A DNA stretch of 64,000 nt from Psychrobacter sp. UBA3483 (GCF_002377905.1 NZ_DFQS01000038.1:6580-70579), one strand, 5' to 3'; positions 36,604 through 45,344 are shown, counted from the stretch's first letter. The notes: a model not told the origin generated them from the sequence alone. Numbers and translations are program-made.

Positions 36604-37310
36604 TTGAAACTCCTTGCTATATAACGAAAGCTACGTTTTAAAATTAAAAGCTTTAAAATTAAAGGTCATAGCCAGTTATTGTTAGAAAAACGAGTAATAA
36701 CACTGCCAATATACTGTCTTACAAAGTCAGTATAAAGTGAGCAGTGAAGATGTCTTTATTATCCAGCGCTCATGTTTGTATTCATCTTCTTGCAACGCTA
36801 TCAAGCATGAGCAGATATGAATACGGCGCTTCATTTATATACGTTTGTTACCGGTACTGATATTATAAATACTGACTGAGCATTGAGATGACAGGTCACT
36901 TAAATCAGATCAAAAATCCACTTTTTAAGCGCCAGACCATTTTCACGCCAATTAGTGTAGGGGATTATGCCCCTGACTGTCACAAGCTAATACCATACTC
37001 GCAAGTCACTCTTAAGTCGACACCAACCCTTTACCTTGCTGCCAAGGTGCTTTAAGTGGCTGCCTGTATACTGAGGTGTAAGATAAGAATTAACCTTTAT
37101 TATCAAAGCACATCTAACCGCCAAGTTAAATCAATAATAGGTAACAAGGACTTGTTGTATTATTACGATTATTCAACGGACTTTTTTACGCCAATTTTTA
37201 ACATTAAACCGCCAAAAATATGTCATTGATAATACTCGCAGCATAAGGAATATAATCTATCATGTTACACTAGCGCTATTTTTATTATTCACCTGATTAA
37301 TGGTTGGATT
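36604..37310. other. Long intergenic region between fadB and ispA
   Basis: 707 bases without a plausible gene, the longest gap in the window. It contains two small dyads, AGGGG-ATTATG-CCCCT (36959-36974) and ACCTTG-CTGC-CAAGGT (37033-37048), a minus-strand TATAAT at 36862-36867 that could serve fadB, and a promoter for ispA near 37226-37256. I found no FadR- or PsrA-like palindrome by eye. Confidence 0.5.
37226..37256 (+). promoter_or_regulatory. Probable ispA promoter
   Basis: TTGATA (37226-37231) and TATAAT (37251-37256) with a 19-base spacer, slightly longer than ideal. The start codon is 55 bases downstream. Confidence 0.45.
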
Positions 37311-38447
37311 ATGACTGTTTCCACTTCTGCTACTTCTATGCCAAGCCCTATGTCTTCAACAATGGCTTCAAACGCTGTTTCAACAACGGTGCCTTTCACA
37401 AGCTTTGATAATAATACTGAGCAATTTCATAGTGCCGTGCGCGCGCAACTGGCACAAGATATCGAGATGCTGTTTGCTTATGCTGAGCTGCCAAGTCCAC
37501 TGCTTGATGCCTGCCGTTATGTGATGACCGGTCAAGGTAAATTGGTACGGCCGTTATTGGTCGCCAGCGCCTTTGACAGTGTCAATCAAAGCAATGCGAA
37601 TGACGATGTTAATAGGACTGATGAATATGTCGATAAAAGCACTGATAAAGAAGCTAAGCAAATTCAGCAAAATAGCGATTTAGAATCGCTACTAGAAAAC
37701 GACTCCGATTATGATATGGCGCGCCGTGCAGCATTGGCGGTAGAGCTGTTGCATACCTATTCATTGGTGCATGATGACTTGCCGTGTATGGACGATGATG
37801 CGCTGCGCCGTGGTCAGCCAACCGCCCATATCGTCTTTGCAGAATCGACCGCCCTACTCGCCGGTGACGTGCTACAAACACTTGCCTTTGAAGTACTGAC
37901 CGCTGAGCTGCCAACTTTTGCGCCCTATGACTCTGCTATTGCAAGCCAGCTGATCGCGATATTTGCGCCGCGTGCCAGACGCATGGTTTCTGGTCAAATG
38001 CTCGATCTGAACGCTGAAGCCAGCACTGATATCACGCAAAGCGAGTTAGAAGCCATCCACCGTGATAAAACGGGTGCATTAATAGAAGCGGCGATGCTCA
38101 TGGGCGGTATCTGTGCAGGTGCGACGGCGCCGCAGCGTATTGCCCTACAAGAGTGCGCGCAGCATATTGGTCTGGCTTTTCAAGTCCAAGACGATATCTT
38201 AGATGTGACCACCAGCACCGATACCCTTGGCAAACCTGCTGGCAGTGATGAAAAGTTAGACAAATCTACCTATGTGAAACTGATGGGCGTCGAGCAAGCG
38301 ACCCGCTATGCGCAATCGCTATTTAATGACGGCCGCGCAGCCATTATCCGCGAGTTAAGCAGCCGTGAGCTGAGTGGTAAAAAAGACAGTGCAGACACTA
38401 ACGCCTTATTGGCATTAATCGAATGGCTATGGTCACGTAAAAAATAA
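37311..38447 (+). CDS. ispA: Farnesyl diphosphate synthase (polyprenyl synthetase)
   Basis: Condenses IPP with DMAPP and GPP to make farnesyl diphosphate. The first aspartate-rich motif is in HDDLPCMDDDALRRG and the second in FQVQDDILDVT, with KTGALIEAAMLMGG between. At 378 residues it is about 80 longer than E. coli IspA: an N-terminal Ser/Thr-rich leader of about 30 and an acidic, Asn/Asp-rich insertion at about 92-130, before the first Asp motif. The start has only a weak ribosome binding site, so part of the leader may be untranslated. Confidence 0.93.
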   Translation: MTVSTSATSMPSPMSSTMASNAVSTTVPFTSFDNNTEQFHSAVRAQLAQDIEMLFAYAELPSPLLDACRYVMTGQGKLVRPLLVASAFDSVNQSNANDDVNRTDEYVDKSTDKEAKQIQQNSDLESLLENDSDYDMARRAALAVELLHTYSLVHDDLPCMDDDALRRGQPTAHIVFAESTALLAGDVLQTLAFEVLTAELPTFAPYDSAIASQLIAIFAPRARRMVSGQMLDLNAEASTDITQSELEAIHRDKTGALIEAAMLMGGICAGATAPQRIALQECAQHIGLAFQVQDDILDVTTSTDTLGKPAGSDEKLDKSTYVKLMGVEQATRYAQSLFNDGRAAIIRELSSRELSGKKDSADTNALLALIEWLWSRKK

Positions 38448-38487
38448 GCTCAGCAATAAACATTAAAAACGATAAAGGGTGGTCAAC

Positions 38488-39306
38488 ATGGATAGTACCC
38501 CTACTCAGCGTATCTACCTCGGCACTGGCGGCTATAGCGATACCGATCTGCTTAGTACGCTGTACCCAACCGGCACCAAAAAAACTGACTTCTTACGCGA
38601 ATACGCCAAGCAATATGGCGCGGTTGAGATTAACAGTACCTTCTATGCGCCCATCGGGCAAAAAGCCTTTGCTGGTATGGTTGATAAAGCCTACGTACAA
38701 GCGGATAGTGAGTTGAAGTTCGCAGTCAAACTGCATCAAGACTTTACCCATGCGCGTAAAGGCACAAGCGAGCATGCGCAAGCTTTTATCACTGCGCTCA
38801 CGCCCCTTATTGAAGCGGATGCGCTTGCACCATTACTACTACAATTCCCACATGGCTTTGATCGTAGTCGCGAGCATCGGTTGTATCTCGCCAATCTGGT
38901 CAGTTGGTTTAAAGATTATCCATTAGCCGTTGAATTTCGTCATAACGGCTGGCATACGCCGCAAGTGGTCGATAGCTTTATCGAGCAAGGTTTGATTTGG
39001 TGTAGCGTTGACTATCCTAAAGTCAGCGGCCTGCCGCCGTCACGGCTGATATTCACTCAGCGTACTGGCTATCTGCGCATGCATGGCAATAATCTAAACT
39101 GGTGGGATGCCATGAGTGCCAGCGATCGCCACGACTATCGCTATAGCGAAGCGGAGATGCAGGACTGGGCGCAGGCGATTGCCAATCAGCGTCAACACTT
39201 TGATACGCTGTATATCTTCTTCCAAAATACCGTCAATGCTCATGCGTATTATAATATTGCGATGCTTAGAGCAGCGTTGAGTAAGTTTGGGTTTGAGGTG
39301 CTTTAA
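38488..39306 (+). CDS. DUF72 family protein (YecE-like)
   Basis: A 272-residue TIM-barrel-like protein of unknown function. IYLGTGGYSD, AVEINSTFYAPIG, FAVKLHQDFTH, PLLLQFPHGF, PLAVEFRHNGWH and YLRMHGNN are DUF72 blocks; YIFFQNTVNAHAYYNI closes the domain. ATG 38488 has AAAGGG 8 bases upstream; a GTG nine bases earlier overlaps that site. It follows ispA closely on the same strand. Confidence 0.9.
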   Translation: MDSTPTQRIYLGTGGYSDTDLLSTLYPTGTKKTDFLREYAKQYGAVEINSTFYAPIGQKAFAGMVDKAYVQADSELKFAVKLHQDFTHARKGTSEHAQAFITALTPLIEADALAPLLLQFPHGFDRSREHRLYLANLVSWFKDYPLAVEFRHNGWHTPQVVDSFIEQGLIWCSVDYPKVSGLPPSRLIFTQRTGYLRMHGNNLNWWDAMSASDRHDYRYSEAEMQDWAQAIANQRQHFDTLYIFFQNTVNAHAYYNIAMLRAALSKFGFEVL

Positions 39307-39340
39307 TAGAAAAATCATTGCTGCTTGGAGTAAGCAAATC

Positions 39341-40363
39341 ATGCAATCATCAATAGAAATGACTGATAAATTTATCTTAGCAATTAATAATGTTTTAAAG
39401 TCAAAAGGTGACATGACACCTATGATTGAAGTTACTTCACAGCTGAAGCTAGTTAATTTAGATTACTGGGAACGCCTCATACGTGAGGAAGTAACAAAAT
39501 ACTTAGTATCACAACCAAAGTGGGAAAGCTTGTCAAAAGCTATCAAATCACTATTTATTGAGCAAGCATCTTGGCTAGGACTGGTCAGTTGGGACGGCTA
39601 CGAACGCGAAAAAAGTCTAAAATTATTGTCAGAGAGCGCCCCTAATGCTTTTTTTCTTATATTAATTGCTCGCAGATTAAATGATTGGGTGCCAGAAGTT
39701 CGTGTGGCTGCCAAAGAAGCTTTTATCTTAGTCAGCCGCAAAACTGACTCTAAAATTATTGCAGAAGCTTTGATAACCATTTTATCAAATTGGAATTCAT
39801 GGGGTCGTATAGGACAAGAAAATAGAAATGTCATTTTAAATACTGCTTTAAGAAAAGATGTCACTTTATCATTGAAAAATAATTTAATCACATTTGCGTC
39901 AGGAGCTATTCCTAGTTTATTGTCCCAACTTGGTCAGCTGCCTATTTTTGATGATTACCTCAATCAAATTGCTCATAATGCCATCCAGCCTTACGTAAGA
40001 GCTAAAGCGTTTCGTAGTTTGTTTGAAGCCCGAATGACATGGATTAGTGGTTATGAATGGAAGTGGATTGATAAAGCTTATGGCAGAAGAAAATTAATAC
40101 CTGTTATTGCTGAACGAAAAATTGATTTGTATATACCTCTAATCGAATTGCTTAATAGATCAGCGTTTGACCGATCTTCAATTGTTCGCAGCGTATCAGC
40201 AGAATTTCTTATTATAAATCTTGACCGCCTAAAACAAGATGAAGTTAAATTCTTTGCAGAGCAGTTTGCTTTGGATAAATCCAATGCAGTATCAGAACGA
40301 GGTCAATTTGTAATTAAGAAATTAAATGAAAAACTTTACCAAAGTCCGACTAAGTTTTTATAG
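39341..40363 (+). CDS. HEAT-repeat-like protein of unknown function
   Basis: I do not recognise a named family. The product (340 residues from ATG 39341, GGAG upstream) is alpha-helical in appearance with HEAT-like pairs, best seen at WVPEVRVAAKEAFILVS and YVRAKAFRSLFEAR and near the C terminus (IVRSVSAEFLIINLDRL). There is no signal peptide or membrane segment. Base composition is markedly AT-rich: I count 53 G+C in 180 bases at 39721-39900, against 31 in 60 at 38821-38880 in the neighbouring DUF72 gene. Transfer from elsewhere is likely. It starts 34 bases after the DUF72 stop; an in-frame start at 39287 would overlap it. Confidence 0.7.
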   Translation: MQSSIEMTDKFILAINNVLKSKGDMTPMIEVTSQLKLVNLDYWERLIREEVTKYLVSQPKWESLSKAIKSLFIEQASWLGLVSWDGYEREKSLKLLSESAPNAFFLILIARRLNDWVPEVRVAAKEAFILVSRKTDSKIIAEALITILSNWNSWGRIGQENRNVILNTALRKDVTLSLKNNLITFASGAIPSLLSQLGQLPIFDDYLNQIAHNAIQPYVRAKAFRSLFEARMTWISGYEWKWIDKAYGRRKLIPVIAERKIDLYIPLIELLNRSAFDRSSIVRSVSAEFLIINLDRLKQDEVKFFAEQFALDKSNAVSERGQFVIKKLNEKLYQSPTKFL

Positions 40364-40373
40364 GAGCAAAACC

Positions 40374-40403
40374 AAAAAAGGACACTTCTCAGCGTCCTTT
40401 TTT
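40374..40403. terminator. Bidirectional terminator
   Basis: AAAAAAGGAC and GTCCTTTTTT form a perfect 10-bp stem between the HEAT-like gene and the convergent sodB. Confidence 0.9.
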
Positions 40404-40429
40404 CAAATCAAATACTTAGCGGTTAAAGA

Positions 40430-41059
40430 TTACTCTTCAACACCAGCGTCTTGACCTTTATATTTAGCGTTTGCGTAGTCCCAGTTCACTAGCTTGTCTA
40501 GGAACGTGTCCACATAGTCAGGACGACGGTTACGATAATCGATGTAGTACGCATGTTCCCACACGTCACAAGTCAATACCGCTACTTGGTCATGTGCAAG
40601 TGGCGTATCAGCGTTAGCTGTTTTGGCGATAGACAATTTGCCACCGACTTTATCAGCCACTAGCCATGCCCAACCTGAACCGAACTGAGTCAATGCTGCG
40701 TTTTTGAACTCTTCACGGAACTTGTCATAGCTACCAAAATCTTCTTCGATTTTCGCTTTCAAATCACCAGTAGGTTCGCCGCCACCATTGTCAGGCGTCA
40801 TGCAGTTCCAATAGAACGTATGGTTCCATACTTGCGCTGCTTGGTTAAACATGGTTTTTTTGCTGTCATCTTTCGCAGTCGCTACGATGATTTCTGGCAA
40901 TGTTTTGTCTTCTAGACCAGAACCCGGGAGCAATTCATTTAGCTTGTTTACATAAGCGGCATGGTGCTTGTCATGATGGTATTCTAGCGTCTCAGCACTG
41001 ATATGTGGCTCGAGCGCATCTTTTGCATAAGGTAGGTCTGGTAAAGTAATATTTGACAT
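40430..41059 (-). CDS. sodB: Superoxide dismutase, Fe type
   Basis: Dismutates superoxide in the cytoplasm. It has 209 residues with no signal peptide. Metal ligands are visible in LEYHHDKHHAAYV (His about 27), WNHTFYWN (His) and DVWEHAYYIDY (Asp, His). ALTQFGSGWAWLV is typical of the iron branch, although a cambialistic enzyme is possible. AAGGA lies somewhat far from the ATG. Confidence 0.94.
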   Translation of the reverse strand: MSNITLPDLPYAKDALEPHISAETLEYHHDKHHAAYVNKLNELLPGSGLEDKTLPEIIVATAKDDSKKTMFNQAAQVWNHTFYWNCMTPDNGGGEPTGDLKAKIEEDFGSYDKFREEFKNAALTQFGSGWAWLVADKVGGKLSIAKTANADTPLAHDQVAVLTCDVWEHAYYIDYRNRRPDYVDTFLDKLVNWDYANAKYKGQDAGVEE

Positions 41060-41487
41060 AGTTATTTTATCCTTGCTGGTTTAGCCATTAGTATTAGGTA
41101 TAGCTTAAATCAACGCTATAAATTATCGGACTAAATTGGCTTAGTTTATTGTTAGTGAAAGTCATTACTCAATATGCTAAACATATTGCGGTAAACCTAA
41201 AAGGCTTGCATGCTAAAATTATCTTAAGCGCGCATCACTTATTAGTTAATGTACCTATAAATATATAATGGGCAAAAACCATGATAGATATTTATAAGAA
41301 TTATTAATTAAAAGTTCACAAGCTATAAGATATAATTCACTGTAGCTTGTCGCCTATTATAGCAAGAGTGGTGACAAATATCAGTTACCAAATGTTATGA
41401 ATCAACGATTCGTTATGCTAATTGGTAATTTAGCTCATGCTAGCCTAGAATATAGCAGTATCAGTGAATCAATGACGGACAGAAAAT
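41060..41487. other. Intergenic region between sodB and rdgB
   Basis: About 430 bases, AT-rich, between divergent genes. One inverted repeat, ACAAGCTA (41318-41325) with TAGCTTGT (41343-41350), and a small dyad ATATG-CTAAA-CATAT are visible. No gene is seen. Confidence 0.5.
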
Positions 41488-42156
41488 ATGACGCAAGCCA
41501 GCAGCGCAAACCTTACTCCACAAGAGCATTTAACGCAAACGACCCTCGCCAATCAATGGGTGCTTGCCAGTAATAATAAAGGCAAACTTGCTGAGTTTAA
41601 ACGCTTATTTGCAGCGGCAGATTTAGCTGTGACGATTGTCCCGCAAGGTCAGCTTGATATCGATGATGCCATCGAGGACGGTTTGAGCTTCATTGAGAAC
41701 GCTATTATCAAAGCGCGGCATGCCAGCCGAGCAAGTGGACTGCCAGCGATTGCTGATGATTCAGGGCTTTGTGTGCCCATATTGGGCAACGGGCCCGGTA
41801 TCTACTCTGCTCGCTATGCCGGCGAGCATGGCAATGACGCCAAAAACAACGCCAAGCTTATCGCTGACTTGCAGCCTATCCGCGACCAGCAACCTGATGC
41901 CGCTATAAAAGGCATGTTTGTGTGTGTATTGGCGATGGTGCGCCATGCCGATGACCCACTACCGATTATCGCCCAAGGTTTATGGCACGGTGAGATTTTA
42001 GACGCGCCGCATGGTGAGGGTGGTTTTGGTTACGATCCGCTGTTCTGGTTGCCAGAATTGCAAGCGACGGCGGCGAGTTTAAGTGCTACGGACAAAAATA
42101 GCATCAGTCATCGTGGTCAGGCCATTGAGCAGTTATTGTTACAATTGCCGTTATAA
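41488..42156 (+). CDS. rdgB: dITP/XTP pyrophosphatase (Ham1/RdgB)
   Basis: House-cleaning enzyme that hydrolyses non-canonical purine NTPs. It has 222 residues, slightly longer than usual because of an N-terminal tail of about 25. WVLASNNKGKLAEFKRLF binds triphosphate; IADDSGLCVPILGNGPGIYSARYAG holds catalytic Asp; GEGGFGYDPLFW and SHRGQA complete the family pattern. It is expressed divergently from sodB. Confidence 0.95.
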   Translation: MTQASSANLTPQEHLTQTTLANQWVLASNNKGKLAEFKRLFAAADLAVTIVPQGQLDIDDAIEDGLSFIENAIIKARHASRASGLPAIADDSGLCVPILGNGPGIYSARYAGEHGNDAKNNAKLIADLQPIRDQQPDAAIKGMFVCVLAMVRHADDPLPIIAQGLWHGEILDAPHGEGGFGYDPLFWLPELQATAASLSATDKNSISHRGQAIEQLLLQLPL

Positions 42157-42300
42157 GCGTATTCGATAATAAAGCGTATTTGATGATAATAAGCGGGCAG
42201 ATTACGGCAAAGCTAAGCTTATAAATCACTGACGGGGCAATTAAACAGATAATTTTTACTTTGATAAACAGATAGATTATACTGTTCTACTTTTAAAATT

Positions 42301-42330
42301 TTGTTGAAAGCCGTTATTTGTCTGTATAAT
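42301..42330 (+). promoter_or_regulatory. Possible tig promoter
   Basis: TATAAT at 42325-42330 is preceded by TTGTTG at 42301-42306 with an 18-base spacer. The -35 match is only partial. Confidence 0.4.
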
Positions 42331-42392
42331 TGAGCAAAAAGCGTTATTATGCGGGCGATTAGCAGTTAATATTGATATCTGAGAGCGTTTAT

Positions 42393-42487
42393 TTGGAATA
42401 AAGCGTTTCATATTTTTGTGCCGTCAGCGATTGCTACGCTCACAGATTGCGAAATCGCGCGCTAGCAATATCCCCTATTTATTCCAA
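42393..42487. repeat. Nested palindromic element in the tig leader
   Basis: The outer perfect 10-bp arms are TTGGAATAAA (42393-42402) and TTTATTCCAA (42478-42487). An inner pair is ATTGCTA (42430-42436) and TAGCAAT (42463-42469), with GATTGCGAAATCGC at the centre. The size and nested layout resemble the elements at 12946 and 44047, and the centre loosely resembles copy A. Membership of the same family is uncertain. Confidence 0.55.
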
Positions 42488-42560
42488 CGGCAACCAGTAG
42501 CACATGCGTATTTTGCGGCCTGGTTGTCTATTTCTATTTAATCCTAAAGGTGTAACGAAT

Positions 42561-43898
42561 ATGGCTACAGATTTACAAGTCACAACCAACAAGCTGTCTA
42601 ACAAAGAAACTCAGCTAACGGTTAAAGTACCCGTTGAAAAAATTCAAAACAAAGTTGAAGGCCGTATCAGCCAAGTGGCGAAAACTGCCAAGATTGACGG
42701 TTTTCGTAAAGGTAAAGTACCGATGTCGCATATCCGTTCACAGTACGGGGCCGGCATTCAGCAAGAAGTCATCAACGATGTGATCCGTGATACTGTATTT
42801 GAAGCGATCAAATCTGAAGACATCCGTGCGGTTGGCATGCCAAACATCGACGACGTTAAACTAGAAGACGACTTCTTGGTTTATCAAGCGACTGTTGAAA
42901 TCTTCCCAGAAATCGATGTCCAAGGTATCAATGAAATCGAAGTTGAGCGCCACACTGCGACCGTCAGCGACGAAGATGTTGACACCATGATCGAAAACCT
43001 ACAAAAGCAGCGTCAAGAGTTCGTTGAGAAAAAAGGCAAAGCGGCCAAAGACAATCAAGTCACATTTGATTTTGAAGGTTCAATCGACGGCGAAAAATTC
43101 GAAGGCGGCTCTGCTGAAGACTTCAAATTGGTTATCGGTAGCAATCAGATGATTCCAGGCTTTGAAGATGGTATCAAAGGCATGAAAGCGGGCGAAGAAA
43201 AAGTTATCGATGTGACTTTCCCAGAAGATTACCAAGCTGAAAACTTGGCTGGTAAAGAAGCACAATTTAAAATCAACGTAAAATTGGTTGAAAAATCAAA
43301 ACTACCAGAAATCGACGACGAGTTCCTTGAGCTATTCGGCGTTAAAGAAGGCGGCGTTGAGAAATTAAAAGAAGACGTGCGTAAAAACATGGAACGCGAA
43401 ATCAAAAATGCGGCGCGTAGCCAAGTAAAACAAGCGACCTTTGATGCACTATTAGAAAAGAACGAGTTTGACGTACCAAACGCCATGCTAGAGCAAGAAA
43501 TCGATCGTCAACGCAACATGATGATGCAACGTTTTTCTCAGCAGTTCGGTGCTAATGCTGATAGCTTCGATAAAGACATGCTACCAAATGAGCTGTTTGA
43601 AGAGCAGGCGCTACGTGCTGCCCGTCTTGGCATCATCGTTGCTCGCGTTATCGACACCAAAGGCTTAGAAGTTGACCAAGAGCGTGTTGAAAGCTTTATC
43701 AAAGAAGCGGCTGAAAACTACGAAGACCCAGCGGAAGTCATCGAGTACTACACCAATGACAAGCAGCAACGCGCTAACATTGAGTCAGTAGTGCTAGAAG
43801 ACCAAGTGGTCGATTATCTAATCGAGCAAGGCAAAGTAACGGACAAAGAAGTGAGCTATCAAGACCTATTGGCCGCTCAGCAGCAACAAGCGATGTAA
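42561..43898 (+). CDS. tig: Trigger factor
   Basis: Ribosome-associated chaperone and peptidyl-prolyl isomerase, 445 residues. The N-terminal ribosome-binding domain carries the signature GFRKGKVP; the FKBP-like PPIase domain starts near VTFDFEGSIDGEKFEGG; the long C-terminal helical domain follows. ATG 42561 is preferred (MATDLQV..., AAAGG upstream); the frame is open 19 codons earlier, but that part is in the leader hairpin. It is upstream of clpP and clpX, the usual tig-clpP-clpX order. Confidence 0.97.
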   Translation: MATDLQVTTNKLSNKETQLTVKVPVEKIQNKVEGRISQVAKTAKIDGFRKGKVPMSHIRSQYGAGIQQEVINDVIRDTVFEAIKSEDIRAVGMPNIDDVKLEDDFLVYQATVEIFPEIDVQGINEIEVERHTATVSDEDVDTMIENLQKQRQEFVEKKGKAAKDNQVTFDFEGSIDGEKFEGGSAEDFKLVIGSNQMIPGFEDGIKGMKAGEEKVIDVTFPEDYQAENLAGKEAQFKINVKLVEKSKLPEIDDEFLELFGVKEGGVEKLKEDVRKNMEREIKNAARSQVKQATFDALLEKNEFDVPNAMLEQEIDRQRNMMMQRFSQQFGANADSFDKDMLPNELFEEQALRAARLGIIVARVIDTKGLEVDQERVESFIKEAAENYEDPAEVIEYYTNDKQQRANIESVVLEDQVVDYLIEQGKVTDKEVSYQDLLAAQQQQAM

Positions 43899-43946
43899 TT
43901 TAGCGTTTCGCCAGTAAATATTGGCTGGTTCAATACCTAACTTATC

Positions 43947-43980
43947 AAAAATGCCCTGACACATTTGTTAGGGCATTTTT
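43947..43980 (+). terminator. Terminator after tig
   Basis: AAAAATGCCCTGAC and GTTAGGGCATTTTT pair with one mismatch and end in a T run. Confidence 0.87.
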
Positions 43981-44046
43981 ATTGCTTGGTTATAAACTAC
44001 TGTCTTAATATAGTGAGTGAAAAGTAATATTGATACATCACACACT

Positions 44047-44112
44047 GCTGCTATCAATTTTTCTTGCTTGCTGTGCCTGCGCAGACAGAGGCTACAAAAA
44101 ATTGATATCAGC
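44047..44112 (+). repeat. Palindromic intergenic element, copy B
   Basis: The arms GCTGCTATCAATTTTT (44047-44062) and AAAAATTGATATCAGC (44097-44112) pair over 16 bases with one mismatch. Between them lie CTTGCTTGCTGTGC (44063-44076) and CAGAGGCT (44086-44093), the same blocks in the same order as on the minus strand of 12946-13025. This marks the two as members of one dispersed family. Confidence 0.78.
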
Positions 44113-44517
44113 AATACCGTAGCGTTTTTAAGATATTTTGAATATAGCATTTTTTATAAACAGATTATTCATGCTGCCCTTGATAAGTGCACACAGACGC
44201 CTTATTAATAGGGAGTCGTTTATCATTTGTCACATTAAACCGTTACTATTGCTTTGATAAAAAAGTTACCATTGGCTCACTTATTTCTAGCGGCGACCAT
44301 TATTTATTACCCACTATTTTAGCAGCCATAGCCAATCTGCTTTATTGAGTATATTTTGGCGCCGGATTAATTTAATAAAATGTATGCGCGAATAGGTTTT
44401 ATTTTCTAGTAGGTTTTATTACCCAGCGATAATGTTTACAATGATAATCATCAATAACACTGTAGCCAACAGCTAGCCTCTATTTTTATTTTATGGACTT
44501 ATAAACAGGATATCTTT

Positions 44518-45195
44518 ATGACAGATTATGATCGCATCATTGCTAACCCGCATTTTAATATGTTGATGAGTGCGCATGACAATGTACAAAGCACGACTCA
44601 AGCCGCATTGGTTCCAATGGTGGTTGAGCAATCAGCGCGCGGTGAACGCTCGTTTGATATTTTCTCACGCCTATTACGTGAGCGCGTTATCTTTTTGACC
44701 GGTCAAGTTGAAGACCACATGGCCAATCTTATCGTCGCCCAGCTATTGTTTTTAGAAGCCGAAAACCCTGATAAAGACATTCATTTATATATCAACTCGC
44801 CCGGCGGTTCAGTCAGTGCGGGTTTGGCTATTTTTGATACCATGAACTTTATCAAACCTGAAGTCTCAACCATTTGTATGGGCGGCGCGTATAGCATGGG
44901 TTCGTTCTTACTGGCAGCGGGTGAAAAAGGCAAACGTTATGCTCTAGCCAACTCGCGCGTGATGATTCATCAGCCATCAGGCGGCGCGCAAGGTCAAGCA
45001 ACCGATATAGAAATTAATGCACGTGAAATTCTAAAAACTCGCGCACGCTTGAATGAGATTTTGGCTGAACGTACCGGTCAACCGGTTGAGAAAATCGAAA
45101 AAGACGTTGAGCGTGACTATTGGCTAGATGCTAAAGAAGCCAAAGAATATGGCTTAGTTGACGAAGTATTAGAACGTCGCCCTGCTTCTTTGTAA
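44518..45195 (+). CDS. clpP: ATP-dependent Clp protease proteolytic subunit
   Basis: Serine protease that forms the 14-mer chamber used by ClpX and ClpA. It has 225 residues with an N-terminal propeptide-like region. The catalytic Ser is in GGAYSMGSFLLAAG, His in RVMIHQPSGGAQG and Asp in DYWLDAKEA; YINSPGGSVSAGL is also present. It is 149 bases upstream of clpX on the same strand; separate promoters are possible. No strong ribosome binding site is seen beyond AGGAT upstream. Confidence 0.97.
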   Translation: MTDYDRIIANPHFNMLMSAHDNVQSTTQAALVPMVVEQSARGERSFDIFSRLLRERVIFLTGQVEDHMANLIVAQLLFLEAENPDKDIHLYINSPGGSVSAGLAIFDTMNFIKPEVSTICMGGAYSMGSFLLAAGEKGKRYALANSRVMIHQPSGGAQGQATDIEINAREILKTRARLNEILAERTGQPVEKIEKDVERDYWLDAKEAKEYGLVDEVLERRPASL

Positions 45196-45344
45196 ACATT
45201 GTAGTAGTAGACGTTTAAAACACTTTAAAACATCAGTGGCCTACATGCGATACGGTAGAAGAAATATATCCACTGCCCTACGCTTTGGCGCTGATGTCCA
45301 TAATCAAAATATCGCCAAGTATTAAATTTTAGGAGTGCCTGTAT

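Larger units (their letters stand above)
42157..42560. other. Intergenic region upstream of tig
   Basis: This gap holds a probable tig promoter (42301-42330), a 95-bp palindromic structure (42393-42487) and a third stem CAACCAG/CTGGTTG (42491-42526). If the promoter is right, the tig mRNA has a structured leader of more than 200 bases. Confidence 0.5.
43899..44517. other. Intergenic region between tig and clpP
   Basis: About 620 bases, long for this locus. It holds the tig terminator, palindromic element copy B (44047-44112) and a partly Fur-box-like ATGATAATCAT at 44441-44451. No credible gene is seen; two short frames here lie across the palindrome. Confidence 0.55.

Noticed and set aside
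35762..36607. 281-codon frame on the plus strand opposite fadB
   Set aside because: It is entirely antisense to the well-supported fadB coding sequence, has a low-complexity Ser/Ala-rich product and no recognisable domain; it is a by-product of fadB codon bias.
41318..41350. Terminator or sRNA in the sodB-rdgB gap
   Set aside because: The 8-bp arms ACAAGCTA/TAGCTTGT have no T run or supporting context; probably chance in AT-rich DNA.
43968..44208. Two overlapping short frames between tig and clpP
   Set aside because: Both run through the palindromic element at 44047-44112; their coding appearance comes from the repeat.
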